This document shows, piece after piece, positions 35,567 through 45,250 of a stretch of 64,000 nucleotides of DNA; position 1 is the first letter of the stretch, and every line of letters begins with the position of its first letter. This DNA is from Boudabousia marimammalium (lineage in GTDB: Bacteria > Actinomycetota > Actinomycetes > Actinomycetales > Actinomycetaceae), in the NCBI RefSeq assembly GCF_001936115.1, contig NZ_MPDM01000004.1:62001-126000 (forward strand). Reading direction: 5' to 3'. Below the pieces are notes generated by a model. It had not been told where the DNA came from. It worked only from the letters and a program-made list of their open reading frames with translations, and searched no databases. A program made the position numbers and the translations under genes.

Positions 35567-37258
35567 TTACACCTCAGTAACAATCGGGACGATTACCGGA
35601 CGACGACGCAGCCGGCGCCCCACCCAACGGCCGATCACGCGGCGCATGGCCTGCTGCAGCTGATGGGCTGGCACGTTACCGGGGCGGGCAGCCTCTGCCA
35701 GTGCTTCAGCGACCTCGGATTCGATTTCTTCGAAGACTGAAGCGTCCTCGGCCACTCCCCTGATGGTAATAGTCGGGCCGGCCAGCACCATGCCGGTTGA
35801 TTTCTCAACCACAGCGTGAACGGCAACGAAGCCTTCTGAGCCCAGCGTCATGCGGTCCTTCAGCTCTTCATCACTAATTTCACCGACGGAGCGGCCATCC
35901 ACGTAAACATAGTCGCAGGGGACCTGTCCTACCACTTGGGCGTGACCGTCATAGAGGTCTACCACCACGCCATCTTCTGCTAACGGGACATTATCTTCGG
36001 GTACGCCGGTGAGCACAGCAAGCCTGCCGTTCGCAACCAGGTGGCGGATTTCGCCGTGAATCGGAAGCACATTCTTGGGGCGGACAATGTTATAGCAATA
36101 CAGCAACTCGCCGGCGGAAGCGTGACCGGAGACGTGCACAAGAGACTTGCCTTGGTGAACCACATTGGCACCTAAACGCATCAGACCATTAATCACTCTA
36201 AAGACGGAGTTCTCATTGCCGGGAATCAAAGAGGAAGCGAAGATGACAGTGTCGCCAGGCTCAAGCTCCACGAAACGGTGAGAGCCGTCCGCAATCCTCG
36301 CCAATGCTGCCATGGGTTCTCCCTGTGAACCGGTCGCCATGAAACAGCGCCGCTCGGGAGGCAGATCCATAACTTCACGGCTGTCAATGAGGACGCCCTC
36401 GGGAATATTCAAGAAACCTAGCTCCGCGGCAATCTTCATGTTCCGCTCCATGGAACGACCAATCAGGCAGACGCGGCGATTATGCTTCGCGGCAGCGTCA
36501 ATCACCTGCTGCACGCGATGCACATGTGAGGCGAAGGAAGCCACAATGACTTGGCTTTCTGCCTGCGCAAAAACCTGATCTAGGACAGGACCGATTTCCC
36601 GCTCATGGGTAGTGAATCCGGGAACCTCCGCGTTCGTGGAGTCCACTAAGAACAAGTCCACGCCTTCTTCACCAAAACGAGCAAAAGAACGCAGATCAGT
36701 AATGCGACGGTCCAGCGGCAACTGATCCATCTTGAAGTCACCGGTAATCAGGGCATTCCCGGCACTGGTACGAATCATCACGGCCAGAGCATCCGGAATG
36801 GAGTGGGTGACCGGAACATATTCAAGGCTGAAGGGCCCGAGGTCTGTAGTGTCACCCTCAGCCACCTGATGTAGTTCGGTGTCTTGCAGGCGATGTTCTT
36901 TCAGCTTCGGCTCCAGGAAAGCCAAGGTCAGCTCAGAACCGTAGACGGGGATATCTTCTCTGAGCCGCAGCAAGTATGGGACCGCCCCAATGTGGTCCTC
37001 ATGGCCGTGCGTCAAGACGAGCGCTTGCACGTCCTCCAGACGGTCAGCAATCGCCGAAAAATCAGGCAAAATTAAATCAACACCAGGCTGGTTTTCTTCC
37101 GGGAAAAGCACGCCACAGTCAACGATGAGTAGTTTCCCATCGATTTCAAAGACCGTCATATTGCGGCCGACTTCTCCAAGGCCACCTAGGGGGATGACCC
37201 GGAGGGTATCTGCTGGAACGGGACCGGGAACTTGCAAGTTTTCATATAAAGGCTTCAC
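35567..37258 (-). CDS. rnj: Ribonuclease J
   Basis: RNase J is a metallo-beta-lactamase-fold endo- and 5'-exonuclease for mRNA decay and rRNA maturation. The 563-residue protein has the zinc motif LVLTHGHEDHIGAVPYLL near residue 80, the second metal ligand region VTHSIPDALAV, the beta-CASP motifs (FASHVHRVQQVIDAA, VSGHASAGELLYCYNIVRP) and a C-terminal domain. The start is GTG with AGGA 5 bases before. In M. tuberculosis dapA lies just upstream of rnj; here it is replaced by a GNAT gene and a 148-bp gap. The window also holds pnp, another RNA-degradation enzyme. Confidence 0.94.
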   Translation of the reverse strand: MKPLYENLQVPGPVPADTLRVIPLGGLGEVGRNMTVFEIDGKLLIVDCGVLFPEENQPGVDLILPDFSAIADRLEDVQALVLTHGHEDHIGAVPYLLRLREDIPVYGSELTLAFLEPKLKEHRLQDTELHQVAEGDTTDLGPFSLEYVPVTHSIPDALAVMIRTSAGNALITGDFKMDQLPLDRRITDLRSFARFGEEGVDLFLVDSTNAEVPGFTTHEREIGPVLDQVFAQAESQVIVASFASHVHRVQQVIDAAAKHNRRVCLIGRSMERNMKIAAELGFLNIPEGVLIDSREVMDLPPERRCFMATGSQGEPMAALARIADGSHRFVELEPGDTVIFASSLIPGNENSVFRVINGLMRLGANVVHQGKSLVHVSGHASAGELLYCYNIVRPKNVLPIHGEIRHLVANGRLAVLTGVPEDNVPLAEDGVVVDLYDGHAQVVGQVPCDYVYVDGRSVGEISDEELKDRMTLGSEGFVAVHAVVEKSTGMVLAGPTITIRGVAEDASVFEEIESEVAEALAEAARPGNVPAHQLQQAMRRVIGRWVGRRLRRRPVIVPIVTEV

Positions 37259-37407
37259 AGTTCCTATTGTGCACTATCTTGGGGTGCTTCACTATGCGCT
37301 GGCAGGCGATTGCCAATATTCTCATCTTTTGCCTTGGTAGTGAGATTCTTCCCCAGCCACCCCACACGAATCGACAAACCCGCGAAGAAGCAGCCCATCT
37401 TAGATTC

Positions 37408-37959
37408 TTAGTCTTCCCCGTCCGCCTTGATGCGGGTAACCCAGAGGTTCTCTGGATCTTTCACTGGACCAAGATTGAGCGTGCGCTTCGCCGGGGTCGC
37501 CCCGAAACCAGCTGAATCGTAGAAGCGGACACGGGCTTCATCATTCGGGGAAATCCAGACCCGCAGTTCATCACTGCCCAGCTTCGCGTGGTCGACTACG
37601 GCCTGCAATAAGCGTGAGCCGTGCCCCTGGCGACGGTGATTTTCCGCAATCGTAAAGGAAAGGATTTCAGCGGTCTTACCCCCATCTTCACCCGTTTCAG
37701 GCACCTGCATGTAGGCGGCAAAACCGACGATTTCGTTATCTGCGGTAGCAACCAGTACGGTTTCTCCATCGCGGGAGGTAATGGCTTCAAGCCAGCTCTC
37801 AGCCAATAGTTTTTCATCAATCATGGGAACTAACTGCTTGGCGTAGTCGGGTGCGGCTAAAGTGATGCGAGTGCGCATATCTGCAGCGAGTAGCTGTCCA
37901 ATAATGCCGGCGTCTTCTGCTTTGGCAAGCCTAGCGGCGTCCTTGTGTGAGTGCGTCAT
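37408..37959 (-). CDS. GNAT-family N-acetyltransferase
   Basis: The 183-residue protein has the GNAT fold: VLVATADNEIVGFAAYM, then the acetyl-CoA-binding motif A with ILSFTIAENHRRQGHGSRLLQAVVDHA (Q/RxxGxG/A form RRQGHGS), and motif B ending ARVRFYDSAGF. The acceptor is unknown; small cytosolic metabolites and protein N-termini are both possible. I start at the ATG at 37959 (AGAAAGATACAAA upstream); the frame remains open into the M16 gene but that part is out-of-frame sequence. It probably shares a transcript with the M16 protease gene, 46 bases upstream. Confidence 0.8.
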   Translation of the reverse strand: MTHSHKDAARLAKAEDAGIIGQLLAADMRTRITLAAPDYAKQLVPMIDEKLLAESWLEAITSRDGETVLVATADNEIVGFAAYMQVPETGEDGGKTAEILSFTIAENHRRQGHGSRLLQAVVDHAKLGSDELRVWISPNDEARVRFYDSAGFGATPAKRTLNLGPVKDPENLWVTRIKADGED

Positions 37960-38005
37960 TTTGTATCTTTCTGAGTGGGTGGGCGAGGGCGCCGGGCGGA
38001 TAAAT

Positions 38006-39340
38006 TTAGAGGAGTTCAGGTGCAACGGTTGCCACCATGCGAGGACCGTCCAAAAGCTCGGTAGCGAGGGTGGCAACATCAGCAGCCGTGACTGCTTCAA
38101 TATCGTTAAGTTGATCTGAGAGTAGTTCGATGTGTCCCATGGAGACTTCCGAACGACCAAGGCGATGCATGCGAGCATAGTTTGATTCCATGCCGAGGGC
38201 GACTGATCCTCTGGTTTGGCCTGTAATGCGGCGAAGTTCCTCAGCGGTGGGCCCGTGAGCAGCTAGTTTCTCCCATTCGCCGACCATGACGCGTTCAATC
38301 TCTGCGAGATTGCTGGGCTTACAGCCGGCGTACATGCCGAAGGAGCCTGCCTCAGTGTAGGTCTGGTTGAAAGCGAAAGTAGTGTAGGCCAGACCACGGC
38401 GTTCACGAACCTCTTGGAAAAGCCTAGAGGACATGCCTGAGCCAAGGACCGAAGCGAGCACCATCATGTGTGAGCGGCGCTCGTCACCCATGGGGAGTGA
38501 GCGTGTACCCACTGCGATATGTCCTTGTTCAACGCTCTTGCGGGAAAGGTGTCTACCTGGCCGCGGATCTGGGATTGCATCCGCGGGACGCACTGGGGAG
38601 GGAGCACTATCGCTGGTAGTGTCCCAGTGCCCTCTAGCGACAGCGGTTAGCACCATTTCGCAGACTTGCTCATGGTTTAGATTACCGGCGGCAGCAACCA
38701 CTAGGTTCTGTGAAGAATAAGTACGCTGGTAGTGTTCCCAGATGGCTTCACGTGTCACTGCACTAACTGTTTCACGAGTACCGCCAACCGGACGGGCCAG
38801 CGCGGAGCCAGCGTAAACCAGTGCAGCATAGTCGTCGAACAGGACATCCGTCGGGTCATCTGCCGCTGCCGCTAGTTCTTCTAGAATGACACCCCGTTCC
38901 ATGTCCATTTCGGCTTTATCTAACAAGGATGAGGTCACCATGTCGAGAAGCACTTCAATGGCCATAGGCAAATCCTCTGCCAGGATCTGCGCATGATAGT
39001 TGGTGTAGTCCTTCGAGGTGGAAGCATTTGACTGTCCCCCGACCTCATCGAAAGCAGAGGCAATCTGCAAGGCTGTGCGGGTCTTAGTACCCTTGAATAG
39101 GAGGTGTTCAAGGAAGTGCGTTGAGCCGTAATGCCCGTCGTGTTCATCACGGGAGCCGACCGGTAGCCATGCCCCAACGGCAACTGAGCGAGTCGCGGGA
39201 ACCCGCTGCGTGATAACGCGAATACCGCCAGGGAGGACGCTTCGTTTTACGGTTGCGCCATCTTCATCAAAGCTGACGAAGGCATTCGGATTGGAGGCGG
39301 GCAGGCTGGGTAGTTCAATTCGGTTCTGTTTACTCATCAC
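38006..39340 (-). CDS. M16 (pitrilysin) family zinc metallopeptidase
   Basis: The 444-residue protease has the inverted zinc motif HFLEH near residue 75 (STHFLEHLLFKGT) with the downstream glutamate region MERGVILEELAAAADDP, and the inactive C-terminal half-domain (AVGTRSLPMGDERRSHMMVL). It follows pnp in the same orientation, as Rv2782c follows gpsI in M. tuberculosis. The first codon is GTG followed directly by ATG; TATGAT lies 6 bases before the GTG with no ribosome site, so a leaderless message is likely. Substrates are unknown. Confidence 0.9.
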   Translation of the reverse strand: MMSKQNRIELPSLPASNPNAFVSFDEDGATVKRSVLPGGIRVITQRVPATRSVAVGAWLPVGSRDEHDGHYGSTHFLEHLLFKGTKTRTALQIASAFDEVGGQSNASTSKDYTNYHAQILAEDLPMAIEVLLDMVTSSLLDKAEMDMERGVILEELAAAADDPTDVLFDDYAALVYAGSALARPVGGTRETVSAVTREAIWEHYQRTYSSQNLVVAAAGNLNHEQVCEMVLTAVARGHWDTTSDSAPSPVRPADAIPDPRPGRHLSRKSVEQGHIAVGTRSLPMGDERRSHMMVLASVLGSGMSSRLFQEVRERRGLAYTTFAFNQTYTEAGSFGMYAGCKPSNLAEIERVMVGEWEKLAAHGPTAEELRRITGQTRGSVALGMESNYARMHRLGRSEVSMGHIELLSDQLNDIEAVTAADVATLATELLDGPRMVATVAPELL

Positions 39341-39400
39341 TGAGTCATCATAGCGTTTGTGGCCAGGTATTTCTTGGCACCTATTCTACTGGCTGAAAGC

Positions 39401-39437
39401 ACTGGTGGCCCTGAGAGAGACTCTCAGGGCCACCAGT
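39401..39437 (-). terminator. Strong hairpin after pnp (I-shaped terminator)
   Basis: ACTGGTGGCCCTGAGAG (39401-39417) and CTCTCAGGGCCACCAGT (39421-39437) form a perfect 17-bp stem with a 3-base loop. No T-tract follows on the minus strand (GCTTTC). Stem-loops without U-tails are known as I-shaped terminators in mycobacteria. It lies 41 bases after the pnp stop. Confidence 0.75.
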
Positions 39438-39477
39438 TAAGATGCTCTACTCAGCTCAATGGAGCCGGTTTAGGCAA

Positions 39478-41859
39478 TCAGTCGTTTTCGCTGTGACGGC
39501 GAGTGCGGTTACGGGGACGACGCTCACGGCGGCCACGGCCACCCTTACGGTCTCCACGCTCTTCACCATCATTATCGCGGCGGTTACGGCGGCGATCGTC
39601 ATGACGATCATCTTCATTACCTTCAGCGGCCTCAGTTTCGGCCTCTTCAACTGCTTCGGCTTCTTCGCCCTCAACCACGGCATGCAAGCTGAGCTTGCCG
39701 CGCTGATCGATTTCAGCGATTTCAACCTGGAGCTGCTGACCGACCTGGACCACGTCATCCACGTTTTCCACGCGCTGGCCACCCACTAGGCGACGCAGCT
39801 GAGAAATATGCAAGAGGCCATCCTTACCGGGGGTCAATGAAACGAAAGCACCGAAGGTAGTGGTCTTTACAACCGTCCCAACGAAACGCTCTCCAACCTC
39901 AGGCATCTGCGGATTCGCGATGGCGTTGACCATATTGCGGGCCGCTTCAGCAGACGGACCATCAGTGGCACCGATGTAAACAGTGCCGTCATCTTCGATG
40001 GTCAAGTCGGCGCCGGTATCTTCCTGAATCTGGTTAATCATCTTGCCCTTCGGGCCAATGACTTCACCAATCTTGTCAACCGGAACCTGTACCGTCAGCA
40101 CGCGAGGAGCGGTCGGAGCCATCTCGTCGGGGCTGTCGATTGCCTGGCTCATCACGTCAAGGATAGTCAAGCGAGCATCGCGGGCCTGTCCCAGAGCACT
40201 CTTGAGCACATCCGAGGGAATCCCGTCAAGTTTGGTGTCCAACTGGATTGCAGTAATGAACTCAGAGGTACCAGCAACCTTGAAGTCCATGTCGCCGAAA
40301 CCATCCTCGGCACCCAAAATGTCGGTCAGGGCGACGTAACGAGTCTCCCCGTCAACCTGGTCCGACATGAGACCCATGGCGATACCGGCAACGGGAGCAC
40401 GCAAAGGCACGCCAGCGTTGAACAGAGCCAAAGTGGAGGCGCAGACAGAACCCATTGAGGTGGAGCCATTTGAGCCCAAGGCTTCAGAGACTTGGCGGAT
40501 AGCGTACGGGAACTCTTCACGGGTCGGTAGAACCGGAACCAGAGCCCGCTCAGCCAGCGCACCGTGGCCGATTTCGCGACGCTTCGGGGAACCTACCCGA
40601 CCGGTTTCACCAGTTGAGTAGGGCGGGAAGTTGTAGTGGTGCATGTAACGCTTGGAGTCAATCGGGCTCAAGCCGTCAAGCTGCTGCTCAAGACGCAGCA
40701 TGTTCAAGGTAGTGATACCCATAATCTGGGTTTCACCGCGCTGGAACAGTGCGGAGCCGTGGACACGAGGAACAACCTCAACCTCAGCCGAAAGAGAGCG
40801 GATATCGCGTACGCCACGGCCGTCCATCCGGACGCCTTCGGTGAGCACGCGCTGACGCACGGTTTCCTTGGTCAGTGAACGGAAAGCAGCCTTGAGCTCC
40901 TTCTCGCCCTCGGGGAACTCTGCGGCCAGAGCCTCAAGTGCCTCGTCGCGGACCTCGTCCAGCTTCTCTTCACGCGGTAGCTTTTCCACGATGGTAAGCG
41001 CTTCAGCTAGCTTGTCGCCAACCTGCGTCTTCATCGCTTCGAAATGCTCTGGAGCGTAATCGGGGAACAAGGGGAACTCTGACGTGGGCTTAGAAGCATG
41101 ATCAGCGACTTCCTGCTGTGCATCAATGAGCACGCGAATGAAGGGCTTAGCTGCTTCCAAACCTTCAGCAACGGTGTCCTCAGTGGGCTTACCAGCGCCG
41201 GCTTCGATGAGTTCCCAAGCATGCTCGGTAGCTTCGGCTTCCACCATCATAATGGCGATGTCGTCGCTGCCGTCTGCACGCTTGACTGCACGTCCAGCTA
41301 CCACCATGGTGAAAACTGCACGCTCAAGCTCTGAGTAACGCGGGAAAGCAACCCATTGGCCATCAATCAAGGCCAGGCGGGTGCCGCCAATCGGGCCGGA
41401 GAACGGCAGACCAGCAATCTGGGTGGACATGGAGGCAGCGTTAATAGCCAACACGTCATAAGCATCATCGGGGTTGATGGACAGAATCGTAGCGACGACC
41501 TGTACCTCGTTACGCAGACCCTTCACGAAGGAAGGACGCAACGGACGGTCCATCAGACGGCAAGCCAAAATAGCTTCCGTGGTGGGGCGACCTTCACGGC
41601 GGAAGAATGAGGCCGGAATCTTACCGGCAGCATACTGGCGCTCTTCAACATCAACCGTCAACGGGAAGAAATCGAACTGGTCTTTGGGGTGCTTACCTAC
41701 GGTGGTGGCAGACAAAATCATTGTCTCATCATCTAGGAAAGCGACAGCCGAACCGGCTGCTTGACGGGCCAACTGGCCAGTCTCAAAACGCACTACGCGC
41801 TGGCCGAAACGGCCATTATCAATTACGGCCTCTGCGGCCACAATTTCGGGAACCGACAT
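39478..41859 (-). CDS. pnp: Polynucleotide phosphorylase
   Basis: PNPase degrades RNA 3' to 5' by phosphorolysis. The 793-residue enzyme has two RNase PH domains (first near residues 10-220, second near 340-560, with [11 protein letters not shown] and ADVRIVEDVMSQAI-like [12 protein letters not shown]), a KH domain near 600 ([26 protein letters not shown]), an S1 domain near 665-740 ([33 protein letters not shown]) and a basic Arg/Asp-rich tail of about 40 residues. I start at the ATG at 41859, with AAGGAGGACC ahead; the in-frame ATG 15 bases upstream overlaps that site. Confidence 0.96.
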   Translation of the reverse strand: MSVPEIVAAEAVIDNGRFGQRVVRFETGQLARQAAGSAVAFLDDETMILSATTVGKHPKDQFDFFPLTVDVEERQYAAGKIPASFFRREGRPTTEAILACRLMDRPLRPSFVKGLRNEVQVVATILSINPDDAYDVLAINAASMSTQIAGLPFSGPIGGTRLALIDGQWVAFPRYSELERAVFTMVVAGRAVKRADGSDDIAIMMVEAEATEHAWELIEAGAGKPTEDTVAEGLEAAKPFIRVLIDAQQEVADHASKPTSEFPLFPDYAPEHFEAMKTQVGDKLAEALTIVEKLPREEKLDEVRDEALEALAAEFPEGEKELKAAFRSLTKETVRQRVLTEGVRMDGRGVRDIRSLSAEVEVVPRVHGSALFQRGETQIMGITTLNMLRLEQQLDGLSPIDSKRYMHHYNFPPYSTGETGRVGSPKRREIGHGALAERALVPVLPTREEFPYAIRQVSEALGSNGSTSMGSVCASTLALFNAGVPLRAPVAGIAMGLMSDQVDGETRYVALTDILGAEDGFGDMDFKVAGTSEFITAIQLDTKLDGIPSDVLKSALGQARDARLTILDVMSQAIDSPDEMAPTAPRVLTVQVPVDKIGEVIGPKGKMINQIQEDTGADLTIEDDGTVYIGATDGPSAEAARNMVNAIANPQMPEVGERFVGTVVKTTTFGAFVSLTPGKDGLLHISQLRRLVGGQRVENVDDVVQVGQQLQVEIAEIDQRGKLSLHAVVEGEEAEAVEEAETEAAEGNEDDRHDDRRRNRRDNDGEERGDRKGGRGRRERRPRNRTRRHSEND

Positions 41860-42015
41860 GGTCCTCCTTTTCATCTTTCAATCTTAGGAACCGCGGCTCT
41901 CGATTGAGGCCCACGGACATTTGTGGAGCTACTGCTCAACACTTATTCCGTAAGCCACTACCGAAAACCGGCAAGTTCCTACCTCTGTGTTTAACCTGCT
42001 ACGATGCGATGCATC

Positions 42016-42068
42016 CCCGCGCAGATTTGCGGGTCCGGCCCAGTCCGAATCATACGAACTGGGCCGGA
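42016..42068 (-). ncRNA. Double stem-loop between rpsO and pnp (likely pnp leader / processing site)
   Basis: TCCGGCCCAGT (42034-42044) and ACTGGGCCGGA (42058-42068) form an 11-bp stem, and next to it CCCGC (42017-42021) pairs with GCGGG (42029-42033). No U-tract follows on the minus strand, so full termination is doubtful. In E. coli a stem-loop in the rpsO-pnp gap is cut by RNase III and controls pnp; a similar role here is inference. Confidence 0.5.
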
Positions 42069-42076
42069 AAGCTTAA

Positions 42077-42346
42077 CTAGCCGCGAATGCCAAGACGGGC
42101 AATCAGCGCACGGTAGCGCTCAATGTCAATGTCTTTCAGGTAACCAAGCAGACGCTTACGGTGACCAACCAGAAGCAACAAACCACGACGTGAGTGGTGA
42201 TCATGCTTATGGGTCTTGAAGTGTTCAGTCAGGTCGCTGATGCGCTGGCTGAGCAGTGCAATCTGCACCTCAGGTGAACCCGTGTCGCCCGGATGAGTCG
42301 CGTATTCAGCAATAATCTTGTCTTTAACTTCCTTGCTCAAGGGCAT
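42077..42346 (-). CDS. rpsO: 30S ribosomal protein S15
   Basis: S15 binds 16S rRNA early in 30S assembly. The 89-residue product has normal length and the family signature [49 protein letters not shown]. The ribosome site is AAAAGGAGAATCCT before the ATG. It lies between ribF and pnp, the usual order. Confidence 0.98.
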   Translation of the reverse strand: MPLSKEVKDKIIAEYATHPGDTGSPEVQIALLSQRISDLTEHFKTHKHDHHSRRGLLLLVGHRKRLLGYLKDIDIERYRALIARLGIRG

Positions 42347-42373
42347 AGGATTCTCCTTTTAAATAAATCGTTG

Positions 42374-42417
42374 CACGGAGCGGCAGAGCATGTTCTTCTG
42401 CGCATGACACATCCGTG
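42374..42417 (-). promoter_or_regulatory. Folded leader of rpsO (candidate S15 autoregulatory RNA)
   Basis: In the 5' leader on the minus strand, CACGGA pairs with TCCGTG as an outer stem and GCAGA pairs with TCTGC as an inner stem. The structure ends 27 bases before the rpsO start. S15 represses its own message through leader RNAs of varied shape in several phyla. A weak promoter (TGAAGT-18-TAGGAT) can be seen upstream. Confidence 0.35.
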
Positions 42418-42532
42418 GCCGGCTTGACGGCTTTATTCATCCTATCATGTTTGGCTTCTACAACTTCAGGCTAAGCCCACTATTCAGCGGTGAGACAGGC
42501 CACGCTGAGCGCCACAGCAGATTCCGTGAAGA

Positions 42533-43525
42533 CTAACGGGCGGTGACCGCTGCCGGATTGACCCGTCCGGCGGCCGGGACGCTCAGCAGTTCTGCAGCGG
42601 CTCGCAGATCCTCATCCATCTGATTCAATAAGTCATCTAGACAGTCGAAGCTTTGCATTCCGCGGAGCTTTTTGATGAACTCTATACCCACGTTTTCGCC
42701 GTACAGGTTCAAGTCGCTCCGCCCCAGCACATGGGCTTCAATGGTTCGCTTTTCCCCGTCAAAATGCGGGTTGGTCCCCACCGAGATAGCCGCGGCTAGC
42801 CTCTCATAGGCATGCTGAGAGTTCGGCACAGAGCGGACCAGCCAGCCCGCATAAACGCCATCACCAGGGATTTCCCCAACTGTCTCGGCATCCAGGTTTG
42901 CAGTCGGGAAGCCAAGCTCACGGCCACGCTTGAAACCGTGTACGACTTGGCCGCGCACGCGATGAGGAGAGCCCAAAATCTCTTTCACCTGCGCCACATC
43001 ACCGGCTTTGAGGGCTTCCCTCACCCAGGTGGAAGAATACCGCCGGCCACTCTTCGCAGTCTGTTCAGATACCACGGTCACGGTAAAACCAAACTCTTCC
43101 CCAAGGGAAAATAGCGTGTGGATATCACCGCAGTTATCGTGACCAAAACGAACGTCTTGCCCGACAATCACTTCCTTCACGCCCAGCCCTTTCACAAAGT
43201 AACGCTCAACGAATTGACGCGGGCTTAAACTGGAAAGTTCCCGGGTGTAAGGCTCTACCAATACGCCATCTAGACCGAGGGCGGAAAGTGTCGCCAAACG
43301 ATCAGAAAGGGACATAATCAAACGTACGCCCCGCTCTGGTTGATGCAAAGTAGCTGGATGCGGGTCGAAAGTGATTGCCCAAGCCTGCACATTTCGCGCC
43401 TTGGCGCGCTCCACAACGGCTTTGACAAGGCGGCGATGCCCTAAGTGAACACCATCAAAAATCCCAATCGTAGCTACGCTGTCAGTATCTTCTGGCACCT
43501 GCGCGAGGGCTTTACATACCTGCAT
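42533..43525 (-). CDS. ribF: RibF, bifunctional riboflavin kinase / FAD synthetase
   Basis: RibF makes FMN from riboflavin and then FAD. The 330-residue protein has the adenylyltransferase domain with TIGIFDGVHLGHRRLV (HxGH motif), IVGQDVRFG and YSSTWVREAL, and the kinase domain with GRELGFPTANLD and DGVYAGWL (the PTAN motif binds ATP/Mg). The ATG has GAAGGAAGATAG before it. It is part of the rbfA-truB-ribF-rpsO-pnp run. Confidence 0.95.
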   Translation of the reverse strand: MQVCKALAQVPEDTDSVATIGIFDGVHLGHRRLVKAVVERAKARNVQAWAITFDPHPATLHQPERGVRLIMSLSDRLATLSALGLDGVLVEPYTRELSSLSPRQFVERYFVKGLGVKEVIVGQDVRFGHDNCGDIHTLFSLGEEFGFTVTVVSEQTAKSGRRYSSTWVREALKAGDVAQVKEILGSPHRVRGQVVHGFKRGRELGFPTANLDAETVGEIPGDGVYAGWLVRSVPNSQHAYERLAAAISVGTNPHFDGEKRTIEAHVLGRSDLNLYGENVGIEFIKKLRGMQSFDCLDDLLNQMDEDLRAAAELLSVPAAGRVNPAAVTAR

Positions 43526-43550
43526 CTATCTTCCTTCGATTTGCTTTTCA

Positions 43551-44576
43551 TTAGGCCGGGTCAATTACGTACACGGGACGAGCATACTTGCCGCGGTCTT
43601 CGATTAGAGCCACCGTATGCCCGGAGTCATCTTGAGCAGCTACTACCCCACTAAGATTACTGCGGCTGATTGGCCGCCCGTAGCGAAGATCTTTTAGTTC
43701 TTCACCCACCGGGCGGGTTGGGAAGTAGCGGCCGCAAGCCTCATCTAGGCTCAGAGTCTGCAACCCCTGTGGCGCTTCAGCTTCATTGTCTTCAGATACC
43801 GCTTGGGCAAGCTCCGGCAGGGTCTTCGCGTCTGCTAATGTGAACGGCCCAACTTGAGTGCGCCGCAACTGGGTCAGATGACCGCCGCATCCTAGGGCTT
43901 CACCTAAATCCCGGGCGAGGGCGCGAATATAGGTGCCTGAAGAGCACTCCACCAGCACCTTCAGGTCTTGCACCGTTACCCCATCTTCCAACTGTTGTGT
44001 TTCGATATCTGAGAGAATCTCAAAACGATGAATGGTGACCGGTCGGGCGGCCAATTCGACCGTCTCCCCAGCTCTGACCCGCGCATAGGAGCGTTTCCCG
44101 TTGATTTTAATGGCAGAAACAGCTGAGGGGACCTGCATGATTTCACCCCGAAGCTGAGCGATTCCAGCCTCGATTTGGGCGAGGCTAAGGTTCTCAGCGC
44201 CAGCAGCCGCCGTCACTTCCCCCTCGGCGTCATCCGTGATGGTGCTAGCCCCTAACCGGATAGTCGCCTCATAGGTTTTATCTGCCCCCACAACATAGGT
44301 GAGGAGCTTGGTAGCCTGCCCGATTCCCAGTACCAGCACGCCGGTTGCCAGAGGGTCGAGGGTGCCTGCATGCCCCACCTTTTTCGTGGCAGCTAAGCGT
44401 CGAACTGCGGCAACCAGATCGTGACTGGTTCGTCCCTGCGGTTTATCCAGGACGAGGAGTCCGGCCTGGGCGGTAACGCTACCGCGAGGTAAAGCGATCT
44501 CTCCCTCTCGTAGCCCGCGTTTGGGTGAGGGAACAGTCACGAGAGTCAGATCCTGCTCAGAAGCCCTGGAAGCCAT
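43551..44576 (-). CDS. truB: TruB, tRNA pseudouridine-55 synthase
   Basis: TruB converts U55 in the T-loop of tRNA to pseudouridine. It has the substrate loop [17 protein letters not shown], the catalytic-Asp motif [26 protein letters not shown] and [16 protein letters not shown]. The C-terminal region (about residues 240-340) looks like the actinobacterial TruB extension. The start is uncertain: ATG at 44576 follows a TTG and overlaps rbfA by 20 bases without a clear ribosome site, suggesting coupling; a GTG 13 codons in is possible. Confidence 0.94.
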   Translation of the reverse strand: MASRASEQDLTLVTVPSPKRGLREGEIALPRGSVTAQAGLLVLDKPQGRTSHDLVAAVRRLAATKKVGHAGTLDPLATGVLVLGIGQATKLLTYVVGADKTYEATIRLGASTITDDAEGEVTAAAGAENLSLAQIEAGIAQLRGEIMQVPSAVSAIKINGKRSYARVRAGETVELAARPVTIHRFEILSDIETQQLEDGVTVQDLKVLVECSSGTYIRALARDLGEALGCGGHLTQLRRTQVGPFTLADAKTLPELAQAVSEDNEAEAPQGLQTLSLDEACGRYFPTRPVGEELKDLRYGRPISRSNLSGVVAAQDDSGHTVALIEDRGKYARPVYVIDPA

Positions 44577-45024
44577 CAATCACATCATCTTCTGCTTCGT
44601 CGTCTTCATCCTTCGTCCGGTACGCGTCAGGTCCAGCGGCATAAGTGGCGTTCTCTGCCAGCTTCGCCAACTCAGCGTCACGGTGCCGGGCCTCAATCAG
44701 TGCGTCCTCAATACTGGCAGCGGTTTCCGGTAAAGCATCCGCCACAAACTCCAAAGCAGGAGTGAGACGAATCTTCAAAGCCTTACCGACCTCTGAGCGA
44801 ATCAGACCCTTCGCAGAATTCAACGCGGCCGCAGTCCCGGCCCGCTCCTCATCGGTCCCGTAGACGGTGTAAAAAATCGTGGCATGCTGCAAATCGCCCG
44901 TCACCCTAACGTCAGTAATCGTCACGAAACCGAGACGCGGATCCTTAATACGACGCTCCAATAACTGGGCAACCACCTGTTGAATTCGATCAGCTACCTT
45001 GCGCACGCGGGGACTATCCGACAT
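44557..45024 (-). CDS. rbfA: RbfA, 30S ribosome-binding factor A
   Basis: RbfA helps 17S-to-16S rRNA maturation and cold adaptation. The 155-residue protein has the KH-like core: [51 protein letters not shown]. The C-terminal tail is acidic ([16 protein letters not shown]). The ATG has GGAGAAGAAATC ahead. In most bacteria infB lies immediately upstream; here the next gene is on the other strand and infB is about 18 kb away. Confidence 0.95.
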   Translation of the reverse strand: MSDSPRVRKVADRIQQVVAQLLERRIKDPRLGFVTITDVRVTGDLQHATIFYTVYGTDEERAGTAAALNSAKGLIRSEVGKALKIRLTPALEFVADALPETAASIEDALIEARHRDAELAKLAENATYAAGPDAYRTKDEDDEAEDDVIDGFQGF

Positions 45025-45178
45025 GATTTCTTCTCCATTTCCGGGATGCCCTCAGCATTCCCTCAGATCCGCAGTTTTAACTGCCTGTATTAATCTCTAG
45101 TCTAGGCGAGAGGTGAAACATCTGCCCTCTGATTTACGCAAAGGGCAAAGCCAAAGACTGTCTTCAGCTAGCATGCAG

Positions 45179-45207
45179 TTTTCAGTTTTTTACTTCAGAG
45201 CTAAACT
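45179..45207 (+). promoter_or_regulatory. Candidate promoter of the TetR gene
   Basis: TTTTCA (45179-45184) and TAAACT (45202-45207) are separated by 17 bases, about 44 bases before the TetR ATG. No palindrome was seen on it, so self-regulation is not obvious. Confidence 0.4.
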
Positions 45208-45250
45208 AGGCCCGAGAGAGCCACTTCTCACACCAGCTTCTGGAGGCCTC

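Noticed and set aside
37267..37515. Small plus-strand open frame between rnj and the GNAT gene
   Set aside because: No ribosome site, and it runs antisense into the GNAT gene; it looks like a chance frame.
37960..38178. N-terminal extension of the GNAT protein
   Set aside because: The extra 73 residues overlap the M16 protease gene in another frame and have no family similarity; the ATG at 37959 starts the GNAT fold.
39442..39789. Plus-strand frame opposite the C-terminus of pnp with hydrophobic translation
   Set aside because: It is the antisense of the Arg/Asp/Glu-rich pnp tail, which gives Ala/Val/Thr-rich frames by composition; pnp is certain.
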